Below, in pieces: positions 34,136 through 43,732 of a stretch of 64,000 bases of DNA. Location of the stretch: contig JARGSG010000197.1 in assembly GCA_030374805.1 (NCBI GenBank), positions 1,339,065 through 1,403,064 of the forward strand. Reading direction: 5' to 3'. The stretch is from Gracilaria gracilis (Eukaryota; Rhodophyta; Florideophyceae; Gracilariales; Gracilariaceae). Under the pieces are notes generated by a model that did not search any database, was not told where the DNA came from, and saw only the letters and a program-made list of their open reading frames with translations. The stretch's first letter is position 1. Each line of letters begins with the position of its first letter. The position numbers were made by a program, and so were the translations under genes.

Positions 34136-37100
34136 ATCATCTTAACCGAGTTCGACAAAACATCCATGACAAGCACATCCTTGACATAGACCCGGACCAC
34201 TGCAAGCTGGCCGCAGCTACGTATCGAGGTCTATCGTACATGGCTGCCAACGATGACCCTATCGAACTTCCTGAATGTCTAGCAGCAGGCATCGGCGAGG
34301 ACACTAAGGAGTCAATCGACCATGCGTTTCTGAGAATGGTCCGTGAGGCGAATGACAACGGTATGACAGATCTGGGAGCCAAAAAACTCTCTGAACTGTT
34401 GGAAAAGTATCGTGACGTGTTCCGAATCAAGCTTGGCTCCGACCCACCGGTCGACGTGCCTTCACTCACCATCACTCGAACTGAGAACGCGAAGCCCTAT
34501 CGGTCGCCACAGAAACGATACGCGCCTCAGCAGCGAGACTTTATCATCCAGACAATCCGTGAATTAGAAGAGGTTGGCGCGATCTACAAGAATCCGTCCG
34601 CACGGTTGGCATCACCTGCTCTCGCAGTTCCGAAACCGGGATCCACCAAACTGCGATTCACCGTCGACCTCCGTGCACCGAACGCACGCACAGTTCCAAT
34701 TCAATCAGCGATGCCGCATCTGGAGTCCAAATTTCAGGACATAGCAGGAAGCACCTGTTTCGCCAATATTGACCTTGCTCATGGCTACTGGCAGGTTTCC
34801 CTTTCACCGGAGTCCCAAGAGATGATGTCAATCCAGACCCCTCTTGGCGCGTACTCCTCCAAATGCCTTCTACAAGGTGGGAGTGACTCTGGAAATCATT
34901 TCCAAGCCGTGTAAGCTGACAAGTTCGACGGAAAAGTCGACAAAATGGTACAGTGGATTGACAACTTTTTGTTCTATGCAAAGGACGAAACAGAACTTCT
35001 AACCAATCTCGAGTCCTTCTTCTCCGTCTGCAAAGACGTCGGACTGAAGATTCATGCAGAGAAATCTACTCTGTTTTCGCACCAAGTTCATTTCTGCGGA
35101 CGAATTATTTCCGCTCATGGTGTAAACTACCATCCACGGCACTTCGAGTCCTTGGCGTCTATGAAGACGCCCACAATGGCAAGTGAACTTCAACAATTCG
35201 TGTGCGCAACAAATTGGATGCGGAACGCAATTCCTGCATTCGCCGAAAGAATCGCGCCCCTTCACAACCTACTCGAAGACTGCTACAGAAAGGCTGGGAA
35301 GCGGACCAAACAAGCTCTACGCAACCTCTCCCTCAGCAGCTCATGGGGCGCCAGTCATGATTCAGCTTTCGCTGATATCAAGAATCAATTAGCGGTTTCC
35401 GTCAAGCTTTCGTATCCCAAGCCAGGTTAATTCATGTGTCTTTTTACAGACGCCTCCGACTCCCACTGGGCCGCTATCCTTACGCAGATGCCGCTCGGAG
35501 ACCGGAACAAGGTTGTGGAGGAACAACGACATGAGCCTCTCTGTTTTTTGTCTGGGGTCTTCTCCGGTTCCTCAGCCAATTGGTCTGTCCCGGAGAAGGA
35601 AGGATATGCAATCGTGGAAGCAATGTGCCGCCTGGACTATCTTGTGATCGGTCATGAGGTGAACATATTTACAGATCATGCTAACCTATTTTATCTGTAT
35701 GATCCCTACGGCAAGAAGCCGGGCATTGCAAGGCACACAGCCAGCAAGCTAATGCGCTGGGCTATAAAGCTCAGTGGGTTCCGATATGTCGTGGAACAAC
35801 TACCAGGCGATCGAAATGTCTGGGCCGATATGCTCACTCGTTGGGCCGTCAACTGCGAGCAAAGAGTGAGAGCTTCCAGCTTACGAAAGGCAATGGCTCT
35901 GATGTTCGCCCCAATTAATCCCGGACCAGACGCCAAGTTCGATTGGTCTACTATTCGGGATATCACTCAAGCCCAACATTCCGCCACTGAATCGCCACCG
36001 AAGGGTTGCCAAAGTACAGCAGACGGCATTCGTAACGACAGAGAGATGTTGTGGGTTCCAAGCGACGCAGATATTCTCAAGCTTCGAATTGCAATCGCTG
36101 CACACACTGGTCACGGGGGTCATCGAGCTGTCAATGTCACACTAGCTGCAACGAAGGCATATTTCTTCTGGAAGAACATGGGCGATGACTTGAAACGTTT
36201 CGTGGATTCTTGCCTCCACTGCGTTTGCACCCAGTCTGGAAAGACAATTCCTCGTCCTCTTGGGCATGCACTACACGCCGATCACCCTAACGAGCTTCTG
36301 CACTTTGACTTTTGTTACATGGCTCCAGCCGAAGACGATTACCTCTACGTATTAGTCTTCAAGGACGACCACAATGGCTACGTTTGGCTTATACCAGCAA
36401 CAGAGACTACTGCTGATGTTGTTGCGGAAGCTATGATCAAATGGTGTGCGGCTTTCGGTGTGGTTAACTAATGGGTGTCGGACCGAGGCTCGCACTTCAA
36501 GAATGAAGTTATGCGTTTGCTCAAGGAGAAAACCAAGTCTGCGCATCACTTTACACTCGCCTACTGTCCGTGGTCGAACGGTACTGTGGAGGTCGTAAGC
36601 CGAGAGCTACTACGGACGTGTCGGGCACTCTTGTCCGAGTACCAATTGCCCCACAGCTGTTGGCCTAGTGTGCTTCCCGTAGTTAAATCCGTGCTGAACA
36701 ACACTATACTCGAGCGACTCGGTAACTGCTGTCCACTTACGGTCTTCACGGGACACAAACACGACACCCCTTTATCAGCTATTACGCGCTAAGTCGGGAA
36801 GAAGACGAAGGTTCTCAGTATTGATAGCATTCGTTTTGAACAGCTCAGCACCATCAATGCAATGCAAGGGGCACTTGAGAGCATGCATAAGCATGTGGCC
36901 GTCCGATCTGGCAAGAAGCGTCAGCAAGCGGTCGATTCTTATAATCGGAAGGCGAACGTCCGTGCAATCAATTTTACGGAAGGCGATTTCGTTTTTCGTG
37001 GCATTCAACAACGCGAGCATACCCGTAAACTTTCGCTCAAATGGTTAGGGCCGTATCGTGTTCAAGAATGTCGCTCAGGATATATATTTATAACTCAGTC

Positions 37101-37400
37101 GTTACTGGACGGTTCTACTATTGAGGCTCACGGTCGTAGGTTGAAGCTCTTTCGAAACCAGGACTTTGAAGTCAGGGGAGAGCTATTGAATTATCTTGCG
37201 AATCAGGAGAGCGAGTTTCTGGTGATTGATCGCCTTCTCGATATTCGTCGCAAACGCGGTACAGTGGATTTACTAGTCAAATGGAAAGGATTCAACGATA
37301 AAAGCGACTGAGTGGCGTTATCGTCACTTCGAAATGACGTTCCAGTTCTGGTTGAAGAATTTCTGTCAGACACCGTCAAAAATGGTACTCAGCGCCAAAG
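34136..37400 (+). pseudogene. Chromovirus RT, RNase H, integrase and chromodomain
   Basis: A single frame (frame 1) is interrupted only by TAA 34912, TAA 35428, TAA 36469, TAA 36790 and TGA 37309. RT: 'PSARLASPALAVPKPGSTKLRF', 'ANIDLAHGYWQVSL'. The catalytic box reads W-I-D-N (34954-34965), so the second Asp is Asn. RNase H: 'LFTDASDSHWAA', 'KEGYAIVEAM', 'FTDHANL'. Integrase: an H-H...C-x2-C zinc site (~36105-36230), 'HFDFCYM', 'SDRGSHFKNE', 'NGTVEVVSRE'. Chromodomain at ~37208-37380: 'FLVIDRLLDIRRKRGTVDLL', 'VKWKGF'. The chromodomain would direct integration to marked chromatin. Confidence 0.9.
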
Positions 37401-37461
37401 CAACATCATTCGTTGTCTCTAAGTACCTCATATCTCTTTCAAATCATGCGCTACGGGGCGG

Positions 37462-37855
37462 TGTTGAATACAGTCACTGCTTTTGGCGCGTTGGAATTTG
37501 TTTGAGAAAAAACATTTGCGGTGATTACGTGTTCGCTGCGCGTTATGCGCATATGCGCGAATAATCTTCTTTGGCGTAGTGCATTGAGTTGAAAACAGTA
37601 TACGTTAACAAATATCTTGATATTGCGTCAGTGTTGCTCCTGTTAGTGTATTTGATTTAGTATATCATCTCTAGAGCCACAAACGCCCTGCTTCTGAATT
37701 TGCGACTAGACCAGCAGTCAACTGGTCTGGTCGGGTGCATAAAAAGGCCGCTCGCCTACGAGCGGTCACTTACCAAAAGGAAGCAACCCGACGTGTAAGG
37801 TACCCAATTTTCCTCTTTTGCCTACCCGTTGAGTAGTACGTAAAACGTAACAACA
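37462..37855 (+). repeat. 3' LTR of the chromovirus
   Basis: 394 bp, the same length as the 5' LTR, ending cgtaacaaca, followed by ggcgg. Confidence 0.92.
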
Positions 37856-37911
37856 GGCGGTGCGTGGTGGGCTAGATGAGAGTCTTGAGCGGTTACGTGT
37901 GGCTCATAAAC

Positions 37912-38005
37912 TGTAAATAAGAAGCTTTGGCCGGAGCAGTTTACTCATCGAGCTCGCACATCTTGTGCTTATCTATCTACGGGCGTAATGTAATGCTGAT
38001 TTACA
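37912..38005 (-). repeat. 5' LTR of the Copia element
   Basis: 94 bp, tgtaaataagaag to gatttaca, followed by the target duplication gactg. Bases 37861-37911 are the 51 bp of Copia leader left between this LTR and the chromovirus. Confidence 0.82.
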
Positions 38006-38010
38006 GACTG

Positions 38011-39716
38011 ATGGGTGAGAAATGAAGGACGAAGATCTCTGTACACATCAAATCGGGTTTTTTCGTTATCGCCACCAAATATGAGACGGTAGAGAATGTA
38101 AGGAAGAAAACTTAACTGTTCATCATATTAATGGTAACTTCTTTTTTTAAACTCCCCATCTTCGTTTTTTTAGGCTTCGTAGCATTCTCAATATTGCTCC
38201 AATTACAGGAGACCCTTGGTATATGGGTACCGCGTGAGATGGATATCCAGCATATTAGGATATGGTTGCCATCTACGCGAGGGAGAACCCGCTTTGGGTA
38301 GCTTCAGCAATAATTGCTTAGGATACGGGTATAGAGATGAGATAATGCAGGAGAACTGGAAAAAGCAAATGTTACATAAAACAGAGGTTTTATGATACGT
38401 TGCCCTCTTGTTGTAAGGATATATAGTATTAAATTATGAGTTTTTTCACTCATGCATAGAGTTCATGAATTGTTTCCGCAATAGGCACCAACAGAGGTTG
38501 TACATAAACGGCTATACCCAATAATGATGAAAAGACTGTCGAAGAAGACAGAGACACTACGTTGTTGGAAGAGTTGGCGATGGAAGACAAGCTGGATTAT
38601 CTGGCTGCAGCGCTACTGGTTTTAGAGGAAAACGTTGAAGGTAACCGTCAAGGTGTACTAGTTCTAAGAAGAACGCAAAGTTTGCTACACAGTCGACGTA
38701 TTTCCAATATGACGCAGTCTCGTATAACGACATTTTTTGGAGCTCAATAGGAGCCCAATACTCCGTGCTAGACCATGTAAAGACTACCCTCGTTTTATCT
38801 CTAACCGCCTTAGAAGGATATGGATGCTGTCTATGCTCCGCATCCTTCTAACAAGGGTTTACTGTAAGCTCAAACTAGTTTCATTGCAATGCTATTGGTC
38901 TCAGCTATATCTATTGTAAGTTCGAGTCTGATAGAAGAAAAACTTCCAGAGCAAGATAGATGCTTTTGCACCGCGCTAAACGGGGTCAAAAATGGCGATA
39001 ATTATAATTAGTCACTCGTGTTTTGCACGCGTTAGTTCAAACACAGCTCATAAATTTATTAGAAAAATAATCATTTTTTGGCTCAAGAACAACCGAAGAC
39101 AACTACAATCACGACAAAGTTCGCAATCGGTAGTTTCTTGGCATAGTATTCAGGCAATCAACCGAAATTCCTGCCGTAAGCGCCCCCTACATGCGGCCGG
39201 CGAACATTACGAAATCAAACGCGATTGGCAGGGATACAAAAAAGCTAGACAACTATACTGTTAAGGTTCTAACTTTTGTTTTAGTTAGGTGTTAAATCTC
39301 ATTCTAGGCTTATTCTATAGTTAAGACGGCGGCAGTGATTATATATAATTCTAAACAAAATCTATTGAGCGCGTCGCGGGCAGGAAGAATTATGCGAGAG
39401 TCTTTGGACTTTCAATTGGTCTTCTTGACAAAAATCGATGTTAACAGCATCGTTTTTGAAAAGACGATTAATATTTGTTGGGACCATTAATGCGATGGAC
39501 AGTTATGCAGAAAAGCAAAAATATTTACTGAAAAAAGTTCCCGTGAAAACGGACCTCATAATATAATATTATGAGGTCACTTGTCCAATAGAAACTAGGC
39601 ATCACTTTGTGGGGTGTTATTATATTTTTGACGACCACTGTATCATTTCCGCTGATGATGCGCGGCTGCTGACGAACGGGCGTCGGCAGCGACAGTCGCG
39701 CTCGAGCACAGCGGCG
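38011..39716. other. No gene seen; short frames of unknown origin
   Basis: Two short + strand frames (38577-38750 from an internal ATG, and 38992-39264) have no recognisable domain. A perfect palindrome lies at 39552-39578. The last ~140 bases are the promoter side of the gene starting at 39717. Confidence 0.4.
39552..39578. repeat. Perfect 27-bp palindrome
   Basis: gacctcataatat-a-atattatgaggtc: 13-bp arms around one base, 139 bp upstream of the first island gene. It could be a cruciform, a dimer binding site or the footprint of abutting transposon ends. Confidence 0.8.
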
Positions 39717-39785
39717 ATGAGTGGCGCGCTGCGGCGCGTGTTTAGCGGCAGTGTGCGACGCGCACACGCGTGGCGGCGACACACG

Positions 39786-39819
<34 letters not shown>

Positions 39820-40537
39820 GGCAGCAGCAACTGCTGCTGCGCGGCGGCGGCGACGCGCCGCGCTATGGAGGCAGAGCGCGCGGCTGCAGCAGCGGCAGCA
39901 AGCGCTCGGGCACGCTGCACACCGACGTGGGCGTGACGCATGCGGAGCAAATGTCGGCGCGGATTACGCCCGAGTTGGAACGCGCCATCTTTACGGAGAC
40001 GCCGCTCATCTTCGACACGCACAGCATGGTACGGCGGCGCATTTCGCCCTTCGCGCGCTTCGTTCTCGCTCACTGACCCAATGCTGTGTTCAGGTGGCGT
40101 ACTTGAGACAGGCCGGCTTCTCGCATGCGCAGAGCGAGGCCGTTACGGACGCGATGGTGCGCGTGTCGCAGCACGCCAATCGACACCATCAGAACCAGAT
40201 GGTCACCAAGAACGAGTTTGTGAGCCTGCGCTCCGAGCTCAGCATCTTGGAGAAGGCCGACTTTGCGCTGCTGAAGACCGATATCAACGCCATTGAAAAG
40301 CGCATGGAGACGTCCGTCGCCGAGATTTACACCGCCGTGGAGAGGGTGGAGAACCGCGTCATCAAGTGGGTCATTGCCGTGGCCGGCGCCATTGGATTGG
40401 CCATCATTCGCCTCACTACTACTTCTTCCGGCGGTGCTAACAAGGGCGCTGGTCACCCCCCAGCGTCGAACGTGGACCATTCGCTTGCTGTTCCGCGCAT
40501 TGTACGTGGCGACGATAAGCGCGTTTTGGTCACTTGA
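39717..40537 (+). CDS. CCDC90/DUF1640 family mitochondrial inner-membrane protein (two exons)
   Basis: Exon 1 is 39717-40028 and exon 2 is 40094-40537, with a 65-bp GT-AG intron between; together they encode 251 residues. The splice joins 'FDTHSM' to 'VAYLRQAGFSHAQSEAVTDA', recreating the family's conserved FDT...GF-x-x-Q-A/S-E-A-x-T motif, which neither unspliced frame has. Residues 1-22 are basic and hydroxylated like a mitochondrial presequence, and 24-38 are Gln-rich (CAG run). Residues ~140-190 look coiled-coil, and 193-211 form a membrane span ('VIKWVIAVAGAIGLAIIRL'). Relatives include MCUR1/CCDC90B and yeast Fmp32, linked to inner-membrane complex assembly. The ATG at 39717 is the first in a context that gives a targeting peptide. 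The gene is convergent with the next, with stop codons 16 bases apart. Confidence 0.85.
39786..39837 (+). repeat. CAG trinucleotide run
   Basis: About 17 near-perfect CAG/CAA/CGG units coding for a Gln-rich stretch in exon 1 of the CCDC90-like gene. Confidence 0.85.
40029..40093 (+). other. 65-bp spliceosomal intron
   Basis: gtacgg...ttcag, phase 0, with a likely branch site cactgac ~23 bases before the AG. Supported by the protein motif that it restores. Confidence 0.85.
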
Positions 40538-40553
40538 TGTGCGCTGTGCGTGG

Positions 40554-41171
40554 TCATTGCTGCACGATGGGCGTGCCGCACAGCGGGCATCGATTTGCGT
40601 AGCGAAGCCATTGTTCGATGCATTTTCTGTGTGCCGCAACAAGCAACGCACCAAACCAAACACACATGTTATGATTGCGCCCAACTTTTGCAGGCGTGCA
40701 CACACGCGCATAAGACATAGATACAGAGATAACTTACGCATGAAAGCTATGTGAACAGTGCCTGAGATAGCGTGCCTTTTGCCCGCCATCCAGCGCGTCC
40801 AGACAGATTGTACAGTTGAGCTGCGCGGACGCCGCCGCCCGCGAAGCACTCAACGTCGGGCAAAACTGCTCCATCGCCAGCTGCTGCTCCTCCATCATGC
40901 AGAACTGCGCCACCACGGAACACGCCAAGCACAGCAGCGACCTCGCCCACTGCAGTGCCGACAGCACTGCGCCCAGCGCGCGTTGCACGCCGCGCATGTC
41001 GCCATCAATACGCACAGCCAACATCAGCCTGGCCGCCAGCTTGACGCCCAGGTACGCCGCGTGACAGCTCCATACGCCCACCGCGCAGAGCAGCAGAGTC
41101 GCGTGCGCCACCGCGAAGATGGCCACCGGCAGCAGGCAGCTCAGCATGCTGTCGGTCATCGAGCGCGCCAT
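40554..41171 (-). CDS. RING-H2 finger membrane protein (two exons)
   Basis: Exon 1 is 41171-40738 and exon 2 is 40626-40554, with a 111-bp GT-AG intron between; together they encode 168 residues. Hydrophobic stretches at ~10-35 and ~66-90 suggest two membrane spans. The C-terminus is a RING-H2: C120, C123, C139, H141, H144 lie in exon 1 and C147, C158, C161 in exon 2. The unspliced frame stops right after H144, so only splicing gives a complete zinc-binding set. RING-H2 proteins are normally E3 ubiquitin ligases, and here one would act at a membrane. Target unknown. The start is the first ATG of the frame. The gene shares a ~230-bp divergent promoter with the ISCA2 gene. Confidence 0.82.
40627..40737 (-). 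other. 111-bp spliceosomal intron
   Basis: On the - strand gtaagttatc...cacacag, phase 2. It splits the RING-H2 finger between its fifth and sixth ligands. Confidence 0.85.
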
Positions 41172-41202
41172 GGCCGACCTCGCTGCTGCTGTCGAGCAGC
41201 GG

Positions 41203-41233
<31 letters not shown>

Positions 41234-41401
41234 TTCTGCCCGCAGCGCCTTATTTTTTTTCCGGTTGGCCGCTGCGCACATTTTGCAGTCGCGCGTGGAT
41301 ACAGTAGATACCTTCGTACATATGGCGACACAGAAGCTCTTTTGCTGAGCGACGGATATCTGCAGAGCGCCGCGTCCGTCGTCCGCTCCGTGCCGCGCGT
41401 C
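41172..41401. promoter_or_regulatory. Divergent promoter region with CAG run
   Basis: 230 bp between the starts of the RING-H2 (-) and ISCA2 (+) genes. It contains about nine GCA units at 41205-41232 and a run of T at ~41251-41259. No TATA box is obvious. Confidence 0.6.
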
Positions 41402-41833
41402 ATGTTTCGCGCCGCCGCGAGCCGCGCCGCCGCGCCGCGTCGCGCGCTGTGCACGCCTGCCGCGTCGCCGCTGCGCACGCTGCAGATCACGCCGCGCTGC
41501 GTGCAGAGAATCAAGCAGTTGCAGCAGCAGCGCGCTCAGCACGTCGTGCTGCGCGTGCAGGTGGACGGTGGCGGCTGCTCCGGCTTTCAGTACGCCTTCC
41601 ACCTGGAGAACTGGCAGCAGAAGCCACAGCCATCCATACTCAAGCACAAGCAAGATAGACTCATTGAGCAGGACGGCGTGTGCGTGATTGTGGATGATAT
41701 CTCGCTTGCCTTTGTGGCGGGCGCCAAGGTGGACTATGAGCAGGAGATGATCAGTTCGTCGTTCCGCATCACGGATAACCCCAATTCGGATGCGTCTTGC
41801 GGCTGCGGCGTGTCGTTTTCGCCGAAGATGTAG
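41402..41833 (+). CDS. ISCA2: A-type iron-sulfur carrier, mitochondrial ISCA2/Isa2
   Basis: 143 residues. It starts 'MFRAAASRAAAPRRALC', a mitochondrial presequence. The A-type (HesB) domain spans ~27-143: 'LRVQVDGGGCSGFQYAF' (Cys59), 'GVCVIVDDISLAFVAGAKVDY', 'SSSFRITDNPNSDASCGCGVSF' (Cys133, Cys135). The three Cys that bind the cluster are all present, and the 'GGCSGFQY' and 'SSF' wording is closer to ISCA2 than ISCA1. The protein helps mature [4Fe-4S] proteins in the mitochondrial matrix. The frame is open upstream but has no ATG before 41402. Its stop is 31 bases from the stop of the convergent uS4 gene. Confidence 0.9.
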   Translation: MFRAAASRAAAPRRALCTPAASPLRTLQITPRCVQRIKQLQQQRAQHVVLRVQVDGGGCSGFQYAFHLENWQQKPQPSILKHKQDRLIEQDGVCVIVDDISLAFVAGAKVDYEQEMISSSFRITDNPNSDASCGCGVSFSPKM

Positions 41834-41864
41834 AGCACTACTCACTGCAACAAACATGCCTTTA

Positions 41865-42656
41865 TCATCGGTACGCGCGCATGGCCGCGAGCGGGTTAAG
41901 GTTGGCGTCACGAATAAACGGGAACAGAGCTGCCCTGGTCATAGATCGCGCCTCCTCATCCGTCGGCAGTCGCACCAAAGCGGCCGATAACCCCACGCGA
42001 TCGATCTCCATCCACGGCAACATGCCCGCCACGTTGGCGCGGCTCACAATCCAAGAAGCGCCGCATCCGAACCCCTTTCTCATCTGCGCGCTCTCTAAAC
42101 TCGCCTGCAGCGCAAGTTCTACGTGGTGTGGCGCAATGCTCATAATGTCGCCCGGTCTCATCTGAAAGCTCTTCACCGTCACCACGTCGCCGTTCACCAG
42201 TACGTGTCCGTGGTAAATCCATTGGCGCGCCTGAGCGGGTGTTTTCGTGAATGAAGTGCGGTACAAGAATGTGTCGAGACGAAGTTCTAGGAGCCGTATC
42301 AGCTGCGCATCGACGTTATGTCGCGTCTTAGCTGCTTTTTGCACGTACTTGTTGAACATGGCGTCGCGGATGGCGCCATAGTACAGCCTCATTTTTTGCT
42401 TCTCGAACAAGTGGATCGAGAACAGCTGCGAGGATACCGCCTTGTTTCGAATGGAACGCGGAGGCTGTTCGGAGAAGAATGCGCGTGGTATGCCGCCGGG
42501 AGGCTTGGTGCGCTTCTGAGGCGGATCGGATGGCGTTCGACGCGTCACTCGCGCGACCTTGCCCAGCGGCGTGGCAGGTGTTTCGGTGGCGGGACGAAGG
42601 AAACTGGCCTCGCCGAAGAGGCGGCGCAGGTTTTTGAGCTGGTAGTTGACGGGCAT
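41865..42656 (-). CDS. Mitochondrial small-subunit ribosomal protein uS4m
   Basis: 263 residues from the ATG at 42656. Residues ~86-110 read 'KQKMRLYYGAIRDAMFNKYV', the segment before the S4 domain in bacterial RpsD ('KQK-x-R-x-x-YG'). The S4 RNA-binding domain is ~122-175: 'LLELRLDTFLYRTSF', 'QARQWIYHGHVLVNGDVV', 'RPGDIMSI'. The N-terminus (1-80) is basic and lacks the usual S4 zinc or N-domain sequence, fitting import into mitochondria. The C-terminus is longer than in bacteria. The frame extends upstream without ATG; the chosen start is the first Met. Confidence 0.87.
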   Translation of the reverse strand: MPVNYQLKNLRRLFGEASFLRPATETPATPLGKVARVTRRTPSDPPQKRTKPPGGIPRAFFSEQPPRSIRNKAVSSQLFSIHLFEKQKMRLYYGAIRDAMFNKYVQKAAKTRHNVDAQLIRLLELRLDTFLYRTSFTKTPAQARQWIYHGHVLVNGDVVTVKSFQMRPGDIMSIAPHHVELALQASLESAQMRKGFGCGASWIVSRANVAGMLPWMEIDRVGLSAALVRLPTDEEARSMTRAALFPFIRDANLNPLAAMRAYR

Positions 42657-43732
42657 GGTGAGGAGGGCGGGATGGAACGAATTAACACTTGATGATGGCT
42701 TGGAGCACGGGGGGGTTAACGGCGATGTTGGGGGGATCAACGATCGTATCGCATGACCACAACCAAACCAGGCGCGCCGCGCGATGCTGCATTGCGTGAC
42801 GTGGAATACGTTGCACAACTCGTGCCTTCGATACATGTATTCGCACATCCAGGATGTACGAAGGTAGATTTCCGCAGCCACAGGCCTCTTCGACGATTGA
42901 ATTGAAGTCTGACTTGTAGGTGCCTGCTTTCCAAACCCAAGGCAGAAGGAGCATCAGCGTCCGCTCTATTCGTGGAAACCCCCTGCTTGCTAAACACGTC
43001 ATGCCTCTGTGTGGCATGGGAGCTGTAGCTCGTTACCGAACCGTAAAGACTTGTAGCATTGGACACACAATGAATGTCATTCACCAGTTGCTGTCCATCT
43101 GTTTAACGTGAATTCAAACTACAAGCAATCGGACAAGCGCGTTTCGCTTCTTTCTCTCTATACTTCGATTTTATGTGTTCGTTCAGATTCCGTCTCAACC
43201 AAAAAGTTTGCAATCTTTGCTTGCGGAGGGTGGCCCAACTGCTGGAAGCACTATTATAAATCCTAACTGAATTAGAAATGCCGCATCGGCTACGGAGTCC
43301 ACACAGTGCGGACTGTCTTCCTACACCCATCACCAAACTCTTCAAGAGTAACGGTGAGAACTCATGCGATGCAACTTCTTCTCTGTCAGTCTGACACCGA
43401 ACGATGTGGCTCCGTTTCTTATGACTCACTCAACCCCCTCTTGATTTGTACCTCCAGTTCTATGTACCCGCCTACCGACGCGGCCATTGTATGATAGAAC
43501 TACGTTGTCAAGAGGTATCACACCAAGTGCCTAGCAATCGCATCAAGTGTTTTGTGGACGTGTTCAATCGGTGATACGGTTTCCACTTGGGTCAACGTCG
43601 AGCTGTCAGTGACTTTGTTGTTTAAGCCCTCCATCCGAGTGAAGTCTGACGTTGAATGATCATGAGCCTCACCCTTCCTGTTATTGTTGTCTCTGCAACA
43701 CAGCCCCTTCATCTGCATCGTCGTCAAACGCA
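42657..43732. other. Intergenic, no gene seen
   Basis: 1.08 kb between the divergent uS4m and kinase genes. GC content falls here to the level of the flanks. Short frames on both strands are not convincing; promoters of both genes must lie within. Confidence 0.5.

Larger units (their letters stand above)
32399..37855 (+). mobile_element. Chromodomain Ty3/Gypsy retrotransposon (chromovirus), 5457 bp
   Basis: LTRs of exactly 394 bp (32399-32792 and 37462-37855), both tgttga...caaca, and an exact 5-bp duplication ggcgg at 32394-32398 and 37856-37860. The body encodes Gag, protease, RT, RNase H, integrase and a C-terminal chromodomain in Gypsy order. The LTRs differ at about two dozen positions by eye (~6%), so the insertion is moderately old. 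It lies 51 bp inside the 5' LTR of the Copia element, on the opposite strand. Confidence 0.93.
28221..38005 (-). mobile_element. Copia-type retrotransposon with short LTRs, hosting a chromovirus
   Basis: Flanked by an exact 5-bp duplication, gactg (28216-28220 and 38006-38010). The LTRs are only ~94 bp (28221-~28314 and 37912-38005). Without the 5457-bp Gypsy insert the element is ~4.3 kb, a usual Copia size. Gag, protease, integrase, RT and RNase H occur in Copia order on the - strand. All frames are broken, so it is inactive. Confidence 0.88.

Noticed and set aside
39525-40073. Long - strand frame rich in Leu and Ala opposite the CAG run
   Set aside because: It is the shadow of the CAG repeat and GC-rich coding sequence; the + strand frame plus intron gives a known family.
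41156-41911. 251-residue - strand frame over ISCA2
   Set aside because: Low-complexity reverse reading of a well-supported gene, again driven by CAG/CTG composition.
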